A stretch of DNA of 64,000 bases, from positions 3,720,001 to 3,784,000 of the forward strand of contig NZ_CP116256.1 in assembly GCF_027947575.1 (NCBI RefSeq). Reading direction: 5' to 3'. Numbering within the stretch: the stretch's first letter is position 1; the number at the start of each line of letters is the position of its first letter. Shown one piece after another: positions 7,191 through 15,233 of this stretch. The DNA is from Streptomyces rubrogriseus. Lineage in GTDB: Bacteria; Actinomycetota; Actinomycetes; Streptomycetales; Streptomycetaceae. A program made the translations under genes and the position numbers. Below the pieces are notes generated by a model. The model was not told where the DNA came from. It searched no databases and was given only the letters and a program-made list of their open reading frames with translations.

Positions 7191-8078
7191 GTGGACACCC
7201 GACTGCTGACGACCTTCACCGTCCTCGCCCGCACCGGCGGCTTCACCGCAGCCGCGGCCGAACTGCACCTGGCCCAGTCCACCGTCACCGTGCACATCCG
7301 CACCCTGGAACGGGACCTCGGCGTGCGGCTCTTCGACCGCCTGCCCACCGGAGCACTGCTCACCGACGCCGGCCGCCGCCTCCTGGAGCGGGCCGAGGAG
7401 GTGCTCGACGCCGTGGCGCGGCTGCGGGCCGGGAGTGCGGAGGCCGGCGCCGTGTCGGGGCGGGTGGTGATCGGCAGCCCGGAGTCCCTGTGCGCGAGCC
7501 GCCTGCCGGGACTGGTCGCCGCGCTGCGCACGAGCCACCCCGAGGTGGACGTCCACCTGTACGCGGCCGGGACCCGGGAGTGCGTCGAGGGGCTGCGGTC
7601 GGGACGCCTCGACCTCGCCCTGCTGCTGGAGGAGGAGACGGAGTTCCCGGACGTGACGTCGGAGCCGGTCGGCCGCGAGCCGCTCGCCCTCGTCGCCGCT
7701 CCCGGACACCCGCTGGCCGCCCGGGGGCGGGCGGCTAGCTGGCCGGAACTCGCCGAGGAGAGCTTCTTCCTGCTGGAGGAGGGCTGCTCCTACAGCGACG
7801 CGCTGGCCCGCCGGCTGCTCGAGGTGCCGGACACCAGGCCCCGGCTGACCAGGTTCGGCAGCGTCGACGCGGCGCGCAACTGCGTCGCGGCCGGGCTGGG
7901 GCTCACGCTGCTGCCGCTCACCACGGTGACGGAGGAACTCCGCCGCGGGCGCCTGGTACGGGTGGAGGGCCCCGGCTTCCCCGCCGCACCGGTACGGCTC
8001 GCCCGGCACCGCAGGCGCTGGACGGCACCCGCCGCGCAGGAGGTCGCCCGGGCACTCGTCCGTCATCTGGGCGACTGA
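7191..8078 (+). CDS. LysR family transcriptional regulator
   Basis: 295 residues. The N-terminal winged helix-turn-helix is canonical (LLTTFTVLARTGGFTAAAAELHLAQSTVTVHIRTLERDLGVRLFDR broken into consecutive helices), followed by a linker helix and a periplasmic-binding-like co-inducer domain from about residue 88. The GTG at 7191 gives the usual LysR start (VDTRLLTTF) and is preferred over an in-frame ATG at 7104, which would overlap the divergent gene's start. It probably controls the PhzF-like gene through the palindrome in between. The ligand is unknown. Confidence 0.92.
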   Translation: MDTRLLTTFTVLARTGGFTAAAAELHLAQSTVTVHIRTLERDLGVRLFDRLPTGALLTDAGRRLLERAEEVLDAVARLRAGSAEAGAVSGRVVIGSPESLCASRLPGLVAALRTSHPEVDVHLYAAGTRECVEGLRSGRLDLALLLEEETEFPDVTSEPVGREPLALVAAPGHPLAARGRAASWPELAEESFFLLEEGCSYSDALARRLLEVPDTRPRLTRFGSVDAARNCVAAGLGLTLLPLTTVTEELRRGRLVRVEGPGFPAAPVRLARHRRRWTAPAAQEVARALVRHLGD

Positions 8079-8358
8079 CCGCCGCTCACCCGGGGCCCGA
8101 CCCGAGGCGCCGGCCCGGAACACCCGCCCCAGGCAGAACGCCAGTACCACATCGGTGAGTTCGATCGGTGAGATGTCGGGAAAGTTCGCTCCTCGGTGGG
8201 GTCTGCGGCCGGTCCGGCGTGCCCGGTCAACCCGCTGACTAGCATGAGCCGCAAGCCCGCCGGAGTGATCACCATTCGCCGGTGGCCCGGCTCCGGCCCG
8301 CGGTCGACCCAGGTCGACCGGCCCTTTCCCCGCTCTCAAGGACCCGAGGGACCGCGGA

Positions 8359-10086
8359 ATGTCAGTGTCTGCACCCCCCACCCCGACCCGGACGCAGAAA
8401 CCTCACCGCTCCACCCCAGCCGTCCCCCTGCTCGTGCTGCCGGCCGCCGCCGCTGCCGCCGGTGCCGCCTGGGCGGCCGCTCCCGAGACCGCCCGGAGCT
8501 GGACCGCGACCCTCGCCGTGACGTCCTGGCTGTGCGTCGCCGTCTCCGTCGTCCTCGGCTCCCACCTGGTCGGACGGGCGCGCCGGACCGCGGCGGCCCG
8601 GCGGACGGAGATCAGCGCCCTCAAGGCCCAGCTCGCACAGGAGAACGCCGGGCTGGTGCACCTGGTCAACGTCGCGTTACCGGGTATCGCGCAGCAAGTG
8701 CGCGACGGCACCGGCGCGGACGAGGCCGTCGCCAACACCGCTCCCTCCTCCGGGCCGCACCTGCGGCAGGTCGTCCAGAGCTTCGCCGTCCTGGTGGAGG
8801 ACGCGGTGCGGCACGCCGCGGACGCCGAGTCCAGGCGGCAGCAGGCACTGGGGGAAACGCGCCGGGGCGTCGCCGAGCTGGAACACCTCACCAACAGCAC
8901 CCTGCCCGCCGCCGTGGGGAAACTGCGGGACGGCACCTCGGCGGAGATCGTCCTCGCCGAACTGGACTGGCCGCGGGGAGCACAGGCCCGCGCCTGTGCC
9001 GAGCTGTTCGTCCGGGAACTGGCCCACAGCGAGCGGCGTACCGCCGCCGCGCAGGCCGCCTCCGCCAAGTCCCTCAGCCGAGTCCAGGCCAAGGCCGTCA
9101 GCATGCTCGCCGACCTGAGGGACATGCAGGATCGTCACGGTGAGGAGGTCCTCGGCGATCTGCTGCGCCTGGACCACAGCACCTCGCAGCTCGGTCTCAT
9201 CACCGACCGGCTGGCCCTCCTGATGGGCGGCCGCTCCAGCCGGGCCTGGAACAGACCCATCGTGATGGAGAGCATCCTGCGCGGCGCCGTCGGCCGGATC
9301 GCCGCCTACCAGCGGGTCCGGATGCACTGCTCCACCGACGCCGCGATCTCCGGCTACGCGGCCGAGGGCGTCATGCACCTGCTGGCCGAACTCATGGACA
9401 ACGCGGCCAACTTCTCGCCACCCATCGACGAGGTCCACGTCTACGTGGAGGAACGTACCGCCGGAATCGTCGTCACCATCGAGGACAGCGGGCTGAAGAT
9501 GGCCGACGCCGCCATGCGCCACGCCGAACAGGCGGTGTCGGGGCGGACGAACGACCTGGCCTCGCTCCAGGGCACCCGCCTCGGTCTCGCCGTGGTGGGA
9601 CGGCTGGCCGCCAAGTACGGCGTCGGCGTGAGCTACCGGCCCTCCTCGCGCGGCGGCACCGGTGTCGTCGTCCTGGTGCCGCCCCAGCTGCTGGCCCAGC
9701 AGCGCGACCCCGGGCCCGTCCTGACCGGCCGCACCTTCGGCGGCGGCGCCCCCACCGTCCCGGGCCCCGCCCCGGCCGCGGAGGCCCCGGCGTACACGCG
9801 GCGGGTCCCGGACGTCCGGCCGGTGGAGCGGACCGTCCTGCCCGAACAGGCGGTACGCCCCGGTCCCGCGACCGCCACGCCGGGCGGTCTGCCCATGCGC
9901 TCCCCGGGCCGCACGATGGCCGAGGCGGAGGCCGAGCGGGAACGCCGCGACCACCACCGGCCGCCCGTCGACCCGGCGGCGTCCGCCTCCCGCGACGCCG
10001 GGGCCAGCTTCGGCGCCTTCCACCGCGGGCGCCGGTCCGGGGCGGCCGGCGGGGCGTCGGAGTCCGAACCGCCCGCCCCGGGCTAG
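8359..10086 (+). CDS. cvnA: Conservon sensor protein CvnA (histidine-kinase-like)
   Basis: 575 residues. There are two N-terminal membrane spans (about residues 18-37 and 50-67), a coiled-coil region to about 280, and a HATPase_c domain (HLLAELMDNAANFSPP as N-box; IEDSGLKMADA as the G1-like box; GTRLGLAVVGRLAAKYG). The C-terminal 130 residues are Pro/Gly/Arg-rich and low in complexity. CvnA proteins are the sensor kinase part of conservons, GPCR-like signalling sets found in many copies in Streptomyces; no classical H-box phosphoacceptor is evident. It is the first gene of cvnA-B-C-D plus a P450. From synteny I believe this is conservon 11 of S. coelicolor. ATG 8359 has GAGGGA upstream. Confidence 0.9.
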   Translation: MSVSAPPTPTRTQKPHRSTPAVPLLVLPAAAAAAGAAWAAAPETARSWTATLAVTSWLCVAVSVVLGSHLVGRARRTAAARRTEISALKAQLAQENAGLVHLVNVALPGIAQQVRDGTGADEAVANTAPSSGPHLRQVVQSFAVLVEDAVRHAADAESRRQQALGETRRGVAELEHLTNSTLPAAVGKLRDGTSAEIVLAELDWPRGAQARACAELFVRELAHSERRTAAAQAASAKSLSRVQAKAVSMLADLRDMQDRHGEEVLGDLLRLDHSTSQLGLITDRLALLMGGRSSRAWNRPIVMESILRGAVGRIAAYQRVRMHCSTDAAISGYAAEGVMHLLAELMDNAANFSPPIDEVHVYVEERTAGIVVTIEDSGLKMADAAMRHAEQAVSGRTNDLASLQGTRLGLAVVGRLAAKYGVGVSYRPSSRGGTGVVVLVPPQLLAQQRDPGPVLTGRTFGGGAPTVPGPAPAAEAPAYTRRVPDVRPVERTVLPEQAVRPGPATATPGGLPMRSPGRTMAEAEAERERRDHHRPPVDPAASASRDAGASFGAFHRGRRSGAAGGASESEPPAPG

Positions 10087-10211
10087 GAGGCGGGCAGGAC
10101 CGCGCCCCAACGCACAGCACCCGCACCGCACCCGCAAGCACGCCCCCCGGCGCGCACCGGCGCCCCTCGCCCCACCGCTCGTGTCGCTCGTGAGATTGGA
10201 GGAACGGGCCG

Positions 10212-10670
10212 GTGACCGCAACACCAGGAACCACCGTCCCCGCACCCAACATGCAGACCACCGACAACAGCCTCACCTGGCTCCTGCAGAACCTCCTGGA
10301 CCGCACCCCCGGTACCCGCCACGCCCTCGTCCTCTCCCGCGACGGCCTCAGGCTCTGCTGGACCGAACACCTCACCCTGGACCGCGCCGACCAGCTCGCC
10401 GCGATCTGCTCGGGCATCCAGGCCCTCGCCCAGGGCGCCTCCGTCGAGTTCGGCAACGGCACCGGCGGCGTGCGGCACTCCATGACCGAGTTCCACGGCG
10501 GGCTGCTGTTCATCGTGGAGGCGGGCGAGGGCGCGCACCTGGCCGTCGTCGCGGTGGAGGACGCCGACCCCGGCGTGGTCGGCCACCAGATGACCGAGCT
10601 GGTCGAGCAGATCGGTGAACACCTGAGGGCCGAGCCGCGCCACGCCGTCCCCGGGGGCAGCTCCTCGTGA
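10212..10670 (+). CDS. cvnB: Roadblock/LC7 domain protein CvnB
   Basis: 152-residue Roadblock/LC7 protein (residues about 20-120: LTWLLQNLLDRTPGTRHAL, then LAAICSGIQALAQGAS and a central strand LLFIVEAGEGAHLAVV). Such proteins act as regulators of Ras-like or MglA-like GTPases; CvnB partners with the CvnD GTPase made three genes on. The GTG at 10212 has GGAGG nine bases upstream; ATG 10251 is a less likely alternative. Its stop overlaps the cvnC start (GTGA). Confidence 0.92.
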   Translation: MTATPGTTVPAPNMQTTDNSLTWLLQNLLDRTPGTRHALVLSRDGLRLCWTEHLTLDRADQLAAICSGIQALAQGASVEFGNGTGGVRHSMTEFHGGLLFIVEAGEGAHLAVVAVEDADPGVVGHQMTELVEQIGEHLRAEPRHAVPGGSSS

Positions 10671-11023
10671 CGCGCAGGCCCGTGGACACCGGCGCACCCG
10701 ACCGGCTCTACACGGTCACGGGCGGGCGCAGCCGTGCCGACGACTCCTTCGACCTCGTCACCCTGGTCGTCGCCGAGTGCGGGCCGTCGGCCGGCATGCA
10801 GTCGGAGCACGTCCGCATCCTCGACCTGTGCCGGCACCCCACGGCCGTGGTGGAACTCGCCGCCGAACTGGCCCTGCCGATCACGGTGGTGCGCATCCTG
10901 CTCGGCGACCTGCTCGCCACCGGAAGCATCACCGCGCGCCACCCGCGCCTGGGGCAGACCGCCGCGTCCCACCCCGATACCGCCCTTCTCCAGGAGGTGC
11001 TCCATGGGCTCCGCAACCTCTGA
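10667..11023 (+). CDS. cvnC: DUF742 protein CvnC
   Basis: 118-residue DUF742 protein, the invariant third member of conservons. Features visible are RLYTVTGGRS at the start and a winged-helix-like part ILDLCRHPTAVVELAAELALP followed by VVRILLGDLLATGSI. GTG start overlaps the cvnB stop by GTGA, and the 3' end overlaps cvnD by 20 bases, so all three are translationally coupled. The exact biochemical role in the conservon is not established; it contacts CvnA/CvnB in published models. Confidence 0.92.
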   Translation: MTRRPVDTGAPDRLYTVTGGRSRADDSFDLVTLVVAECGPSAGMQSEHVRILDLCRHPTAVVELAAELALPITVVRILLGDLLATGSITARHPRLGQTAASHPDTALLQEVLHGLRNL

Positions 11024-11642
11024 CCCGGCCGCCTCCGGCTCCACCACGACCTCCGGCCGCAAGCCCCTGACCGACGCCGCGGAGACCGGGCTGAAGATCG
11101 TCGTCGTGGGCGGCTTCGGAGTCGGCAAGACCACCCTCGTCCGCTCCGTCAGCGAGATCCGGCCGCTCAACACCGAAGAGGTCATGACCCAGGCCGGGGT
11201 CGGCGTCGACGAGACCGGCGGGGTCACGTCGAAGACCACCACCACCGTGGCCTTCGACTTCGGCCGGATCAGCCTCAACGAACGCATGGTGCTGTACCTG
11301 TTCGGCGCCCCGGGCCAGGAACGCTTCTGGTTCCTGTGGGACCGGCTGTTCTCCGGCACCCTCGGCGCGGTCGTCCTGGTCGACACCCGCCGGATGGACG
11401 ACTCCTGGTACGCGATAGACCGGCTGGAACACCACCGCACCCCGTTCGTGGTGGCCGTCAACCGCTTCGACGACGACACCGCCCGGCACTCCCTGGACGA
11501 GATCCGGCTGGCCCTCGCGCTGCCCGACCACGTGCCGCTGATCGACTGCGACGCGCGGGTGCGGACCTCCGGCAAGCACGTGCTGGTCAGCCTCGTGGAC
11601 CACCTCTACCAACTGGCCCTGGCCCAGGAGAGCGCATCGTGA
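11004..11642 (+). CDS. cvnD: Small GTP-binding protein CvnD
   Basis: 212-residue GTPase. P-loop GGFGVGKTTLV at about residues 35-45, G2 region around TEEVMTQAGVGVDE, G3 as LFGAPGQERFWFLW (Gly/Ala-Pro-Gly-Gln instead of the usual Asp-x-Ala-Gly-Gln, typical of conservon GTPases), and G4 as VNRFDD. The ATG at 11004 has an ideal CAGGAGG ribosome binding site inside the cvnC end. It is the output or switch partner of CvnB. The stop overlaps the next gene's GTG (GTGA). Confidence 0.94.
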   Translation: MGSATSDPAASGSTTTSGRKPLTDAAETGLKIVVVGGFGVGKTTLVRSVSEIRPLNTEEVMTQAGVGVDETGGVTSKTTTTVAFDFGRISLNERMVLYLFGAPGQERFWFLWDRLFSGTLGAVVLVDTRRMDDSWYAIDRLEHHRTPFVVAVNRFDDDTARHSLDEIRLALALPDHVPLIDCDARVRTSGKHVLVSLVDHLYQLALAQESAS

Positions 11643-12901
11643 CCGACATCGACCCGTCACCCCACCCCGTCGCCGCACCGGGCTGCCCCGCCCACCCGGA
11701 CGCCGTGCCGTTGGCCGGACTGGAGTACCAGCAGACGCCGTCGGAGCTGTACCGAGGTCTGCGGGCCGAACACGGCGCCGTCGCGCCGGTGCTCCTGGAC
11801 GGTGGCATCCCCGCCTGGCTGGTCCTCGGCTACCCCGAGGTCAGCTATGTGACCAGTCACGACGAGCTGTTCGCCCGGGACTCGCGCCGCTGGAACCAGT
11901 GGGGCAGCATCCCGCCCGACTGGCCCCTGCTGCCCTACGTCGGCCACCAGCCGTCCGTCCTGTTCACCGAGGGCGAGGAGCACCGGCGGCGGGCCGGCGT
12001 CATCACCCAGGCACTGGCCGGCATCGACCAGTTCGAACTGGCCCGGGACTGCAGGCACCTCGCCGACCGGCTCATCGCCGCCTTCGCCGGAAGCGGCCGG
12101 GCCGAGCTGATGAGCGGCTACGCGCACCCCCTGCCGATGCTCGCCGCCGTCCGGATGTGCGGGATGCCGCACACCGGCGCCGACACCCAGCAGCTCGTCG
12201 AGGACCTGCGCATCTCCCTGGACGCGGCCGAGGGCGACGACCCGGTCGCCGCCTACACACGCGTGGGCGAGCGCATCCACCAACTGGTCCGCCACAAGCG
12301 CGAGCGTCCGGGCCCCGACGTCACCTCCCGCATGCTCACCCACCCGGCGGGACTGACCGACGAGGAGATCGTCCAGGACCTCATCTCCGTCATCGCCGCC
12401 GCCCAGCAGCCCACCGCCAACTGGATCGGCAACACGCTGCGCCTGCTGCTCACCGACGAGCGCTTCGCCCTGAACGTCTCCGGCGGCCGCCTCAGCGTGG
12501 GGGAGGCCCTCAACGAGGTGCTGTGGCTGGACACGCCCACGCAGAACTTCATCGGACGCTGGGCCGTCAACGACACCCAGCTGGGCGGTCGGCACATCCG
12601 GGCCGGCGACTGCCTCGTGCTCGGCTTCGCCGCGGCCAACACCGATCCGCAGCTGTGGCCCGAGGCCCACGTCGGCGCCGAGAACTCCGCACACCTGTCG
12701 TTCAGCAACGGGGAACACCGGTGCCCGTACCCGGCACCCCTGCTCGCCGACGTCGTCGCCCGCACCGCGGTCGAGACGCTGCTGGAGCGCCTTCCCGACC
12801 TCGTACTCGCGGTCGAGCCCGAGGAGTTGACCTGGCGTCCGTCCATCTGGATGCGCGGCCTGACCGCCCTGCCCGCGCTCTTCACCCCCGTGGTGGCCTG
12901 A
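11639..12901 (+). CDS. Conservon-linked cytochrome P450 lacking the ExxR arginine (CYP157-like)
   Basis: 420-residue P450, the fifth gene of the conservon operon, starting inside the cvnD stop. The I-helix oxygen groove is AAAQQPTANW. The K-helix, which should read ExxR, is EVLWLDTP: Trp replaces the Arg that anchors the meander. The heme loop is FSNGEHRCPYP, with the Cys ligand present but Pro in place of the usual Gly two residues on. Loss of ExxR arginine is a known trait of the CYP157 family, whose members accompany Streptomyces conservons. It may be a conventional oxygenase with relaxed fold requirements or a heme sensor for the GTPase module. Substrate unknown. It converges on another P450 gene with only 18 bases between. 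Confidence 0.88.
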   Translation: MTDIDPSPHPVAAPGCPAHPDAVPLAGLEYQQTPSELYRGLRAEHGAVAPVLLDGGIPAWLVLGYPEVSYVTSHDELFARDSRRWNQWGSIPPDWPLLPYVGHQPSVLFTEGEEHRRRAGVITQALAGIDQFELARDCRHLADRLIAAFAGSGRAELMSGYAHPLPMLAAVRMCGMPHTGADTQQLVEDLRISLDAAEGDDPVAAYTRVGERIHQLVRHKRERPGPDVTSRMLTHPAGLTDEEIVQDLISVIAAAQQPTANWIGNTLRLLLTDERFALNVSGGRLSVGEALNEVLWLDTPTQNFIGRWAVNDTQLGGRHIRAGDCLVLGFAAANTDPQLWPEAHVGAENSAHLSFSNGEHRCPYPAPLLADVVARTAVETLLERLPDLVLAVEPEELTWRPSIWMRGLTALPALFTPVVA

Positions 12902-12919
12902 GCACCGGCGCGCGGTACC

Positions 12920-14143
12920 TCAGGCCACGGGTGTGAAGCGGACCGGCAGCGACTGCGGGCCCCGGGTGAACACGCCCTGCTCCACCACCTCGAAGCCGTC
13001 CTCGGTCCGCAGGCCGGGCAGCGCGTCCAGGAGCTGCCCGACCCCGATCTCTACCTCCGCCTTCGCCAGCAGGGCGCCGACGCAGAAGTGCCGGCCGAGC
13101 GCGAAGGCGAGGTGGTCGGCGGCGGCCGAGAAGGCGGTCGTCGTGGTCAGGTCGTCGCGCATGATGTCGAAGCGGTCCGGGTCCCGGTAGCGGCTCTCGT
13201 CCCGGTTGGCCGCCCCTATCAGGCAGGTGACGGTGGCACCGGCGGGTATCGTGCCGCCGCTGAGCGTGACGTCGGTCGCCGTCTGACGCATAATCATGTG
13301 GACCGGCGGGGTGTAGCGCAGCGTCTCGGCGAAGGCGCGGGGGATCAGGCTCCGGTCCTCGCGCACGGCCGCCAACTGCTCCGGATGGGCCAGCAGGTTG
13401 GCGAAGATGCCGGCGATCGCCTTGTCGGTGGTCTCGCCGCCAGCCGCGAGCAGCAGACTGCAGAACGCCTTGATGTCCTCGTCGCTCATCCGGACGCCGT
13501 CCACCTCGGCGGCGCACAGCGTGGACAGCAGGTCGTCGCCCGGGTTCTCGCGACGCTCCCGGATGACCGGGAACATGTACTCGGCGAACTCCGTCCGGGT
13601 GCGCGCACCGGCCGCCGCGACCTCCTGGTCGCCGGAGAGGTTGCCGAGGAAGGCGATGACCGACGTGTACCAGCCGTGGAAGCGGTCGTGGTCGGCCTTG
13701 TCCAGGCCCAGCATGTCCGCGATGACGTTGACGGGGAACCGGGTCGCGTAGTCGGCGACCAGGTCGGCGCGCCCGGTGTGCCGGAACGCGTCGATCAGCT
13801 CACGGGAGTTGCGCTCGATGACCGGCAGGAACCGTTCCTGGAGGTCGGCCCCGCGGAAGGCCGGGGCGACCAGGGCGCGCCGGACCGCGTGCTCCCGGCC
13901 GCTCAGCTGGAGGATCGTCCGGCCGTGCACGGGCTCGATCTGCCAGTCGTAGTTCTCCGTCGTGAACTGACCGGCGCGGTCCTTGAAGACGCGTTCCACG
14001 TCCTCGTAGCGCGAGACGATCCAGCTCTGGGTGGCCTCGTGCCGGATGAGCGGAGCGCTGTCCCGCATCGTCCGGTAGGCCGGGTACGGGTTCGCCGCGA
14101 ACTCGGGGGAGAGGATGTCGGGGACCTGCTGCGCGGTGGACAT
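12920..14143 (-). CDS. Cytochrome P450 with canonical motifs
   Basis: 407-residue bacterial class I P450. The I-helix is LLAAGGETTDKAI (A/G-G-x-[E/D]-T-T), the K-helix ETLRYTPP keeps ExxR, and the heme loop is FALGRHFCVG with the axial Cys. ATG 14143 has GAGGAG nine bases upstream. No ferredoxin or ferredoxin reductase gene is adjacent, so it must draw electrons from elsewhere. It is convergent with the conservon P450 and not part of that operon; a 92-base gap separates it from the FadR-type gene upstream. Resembles CYP105/CYP107-type secondary-metabolism or xenobiotic hydroxylases; the substrate cannot be assigned. Confidence 0.92.
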   Translation of the reverse strand: MSTAQQVPDILSPEFAANPYPAYRTMRDSAPLIRHEATQSWIVSRYEDVERVFKDRAGQFTTENYDWQIEPVHGRTILQLSGREHAVRRALVAPAFRGADLQERFLPVIERNSRELIDAFRHTGRADLVADYATRFPVNVIADMLGLDKADHDRFHGWYTSVIAFLGNLSGDQEVAAAGARTRTEFAEYMFPVIRERRENPGDDLLSTLCAAEVDGVRMSDEDIKAFCSLLLAAGGETTDKAIAGIFANLLAHPEQLAAVREDRSLIPRAFAETLRYTPPVHMIMRQTATDVTLSGGTIPAGATVTCLIGAANRDESRYRDPDRFDIMRDDLTTTTAFSAAADHLAFALGRHFCVGALLAKAEVEIGVGQLLDALPGLRTEDGFEVVEQGVFTRGPQSLPVRFTPVA

Positions 14144-14235
14144 GGGACTCCTCGGTCGACAACGCCATTGCCGCACCAGGCTATTGACGAGGCGCCGGCT
14201 CCGACAGACCGCGCGGCGGGGCGGTTGCCGCCGGG

Positions 14236-14997
14236 TCAGGCCTCGCCGTCCACCGAGGCGCGCAGCCGTGCGCCGGCCATCCGCATGTGCTCGGCCATCG
14301 CCCGGTCCGCGGCCTCCGGATCACGGGCCCGGATGGCCTGGAGCACCGCGTCGTGCTCGCACAACGTGCCGCTGACGGTGCCCTCGATGTCGCTGACGCG
14401 CTCCATCCAGACCTGGAGCAGCGCCCGGATGCTGTGCAGGATGTCGCTGAGCACGGTGTTGCGGGCGATGCGGGCCGTCTCCAGGTGGAAGGCGATGTCG
14501 GCGTCGATGAACGCCGTGACGTCCCCGCCCGCGTCGCGCATGTGCTGGAGGTGCTCCTCCAGCCTGGCCACGTCCGCGTCGGTGGCCCGCTCCGCCGCGA
14601 GCCGGGCCGACACGCCCTCCATGTGGGTGCGGACCTCGACCAGGTCCTGCGTGCGCCGCTGGCCCAGCATCAGGCCCCAGTTGATCGCCCGGGGCAGGAA
14701 CTCCGAGGTGCCCTCGCGCACGTACGACCCCGAGCCGGGGCGGATCTCGATGATCCCGAGCACGTCCAGGGCCGACAGGGCACCGCGCACGCTGGACCGC
14801 GCCACGCCCAGGGCCTCGGCCAGCTGCCGCTCGGCGGGCAGCCGGGTGCCGGGCCGGATGTCCCCGGCCGAGAGGTGGTCGAGGAGCCGCTTGGCGACCT
14901 CGCTGACGGACGACTCGCGCACCACGGGGCGCAGCAGCCGTGCGAGGTCGGGCGCGCCGGCGGAGCTGTGCTGATCAGGCTGACTGGTCACGGTCAC
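14236..14997 (-). CDS. FadR-subfamily GntR regulator
   Basis: 253 residues: an N-terminal winged helix (about 25-95: SEVAKRLLDHLSAGDIRPG, LPAERQLAEALGVARSSVRGAL, LDVLGIIEIRPGSGSYV) and an all-helical FCD ligand domain with its metal-binding Asp/His pattern (DIAFHLETARIA, CEHDAVLQAIRARDPEAADRAMAEHM). Such proteins are usually repressors released by a small carboxylate or sugar phosphate. The gene is divergent from the transporter/kinase/isomerase operon, and two TGGT-ACCA palindromes lie at its start and in the shared intergenic region, so it very probably represses both itself and the operon. Confidence 0.92.
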   Translation of the reverse strand: MTVTSQPDQHSSAGAPDLARLLRPVVRESSVSEVAKRLLDHLSAGDIRPGTRLPAERQLAEALGVARSSVRGALSALDVLGIIEIRPGSGSYVREGTSEFLPRAINWGLMLGQRRTQDLVEVRTHMEGVSARLAAERATDADVARLEEHLQHMRDAGGDVTAFIDADIAFHLETARIARNTVLSDILHSIRALLQVWMERVSDIEGTVSGTLCEHDAVLQAIRARDPEAADRAMAEHMRMAGARLRASVDGEA

Positions 14998-15003
14998 CAG
15001 TCA
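14981..15003. promoter_or_regulatory. Possible autoregulatory operator over the fadR-type start codon
   Basis: An 8-base inverted repeat with a 7-base spacer, TGACTGGT-N7-ACCAGTCA, spans the GTG start (14997-14995) of the regulator. It shares the TGGT...ACCA half-sites of the palindrome near the operon but with different spacing. Could be an operator or an mRNA hairpin occluding translation; the latter is not excluded. Confidence 0.4.
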
Positions 15004-15109
15004 ACCAGATGCCGTGCGCACCCCGCTGACCAGGCAGTTCATCCCCCTCTCGGTGGCAGTTTGTCAAGAGTTGGGTCCGCGGTGGATCTATGACTCTCAC
15101 CACACTGGT

Positions 15110-15126
15110 AAATTGGTGACCAATTT
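15110..15126. promoter_or_regulatory. FadR/GntR-type operator upstream of the tetrose-pathway operon
   Basis: A perfect 17-base palindrome, AAATTGGT-G-ACCAATTT, in the 236-base gap between the divergent FadR-type gene and the transporter gene. Half-site TTGGT/ACCAA matches the GntR/FadR group (PdhR and LldR use ATTGGT and ACCAAT half-sites with a longer spacer). It is strikingly AT-rich in a GC-rich genome, which itself marks it as functional. Confidence 0.75.
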
Positions 15127-15233
15127 GCATCGGAGGCTTAGCGTGAAGGCGAACCGGTCGGCCGCCCCCGTGGCGGACCACCCGGAGTGACCCAACCCGG
15201 ACGGAGCTGTCCGGGCGAGCCGAGGAGTCGCCC

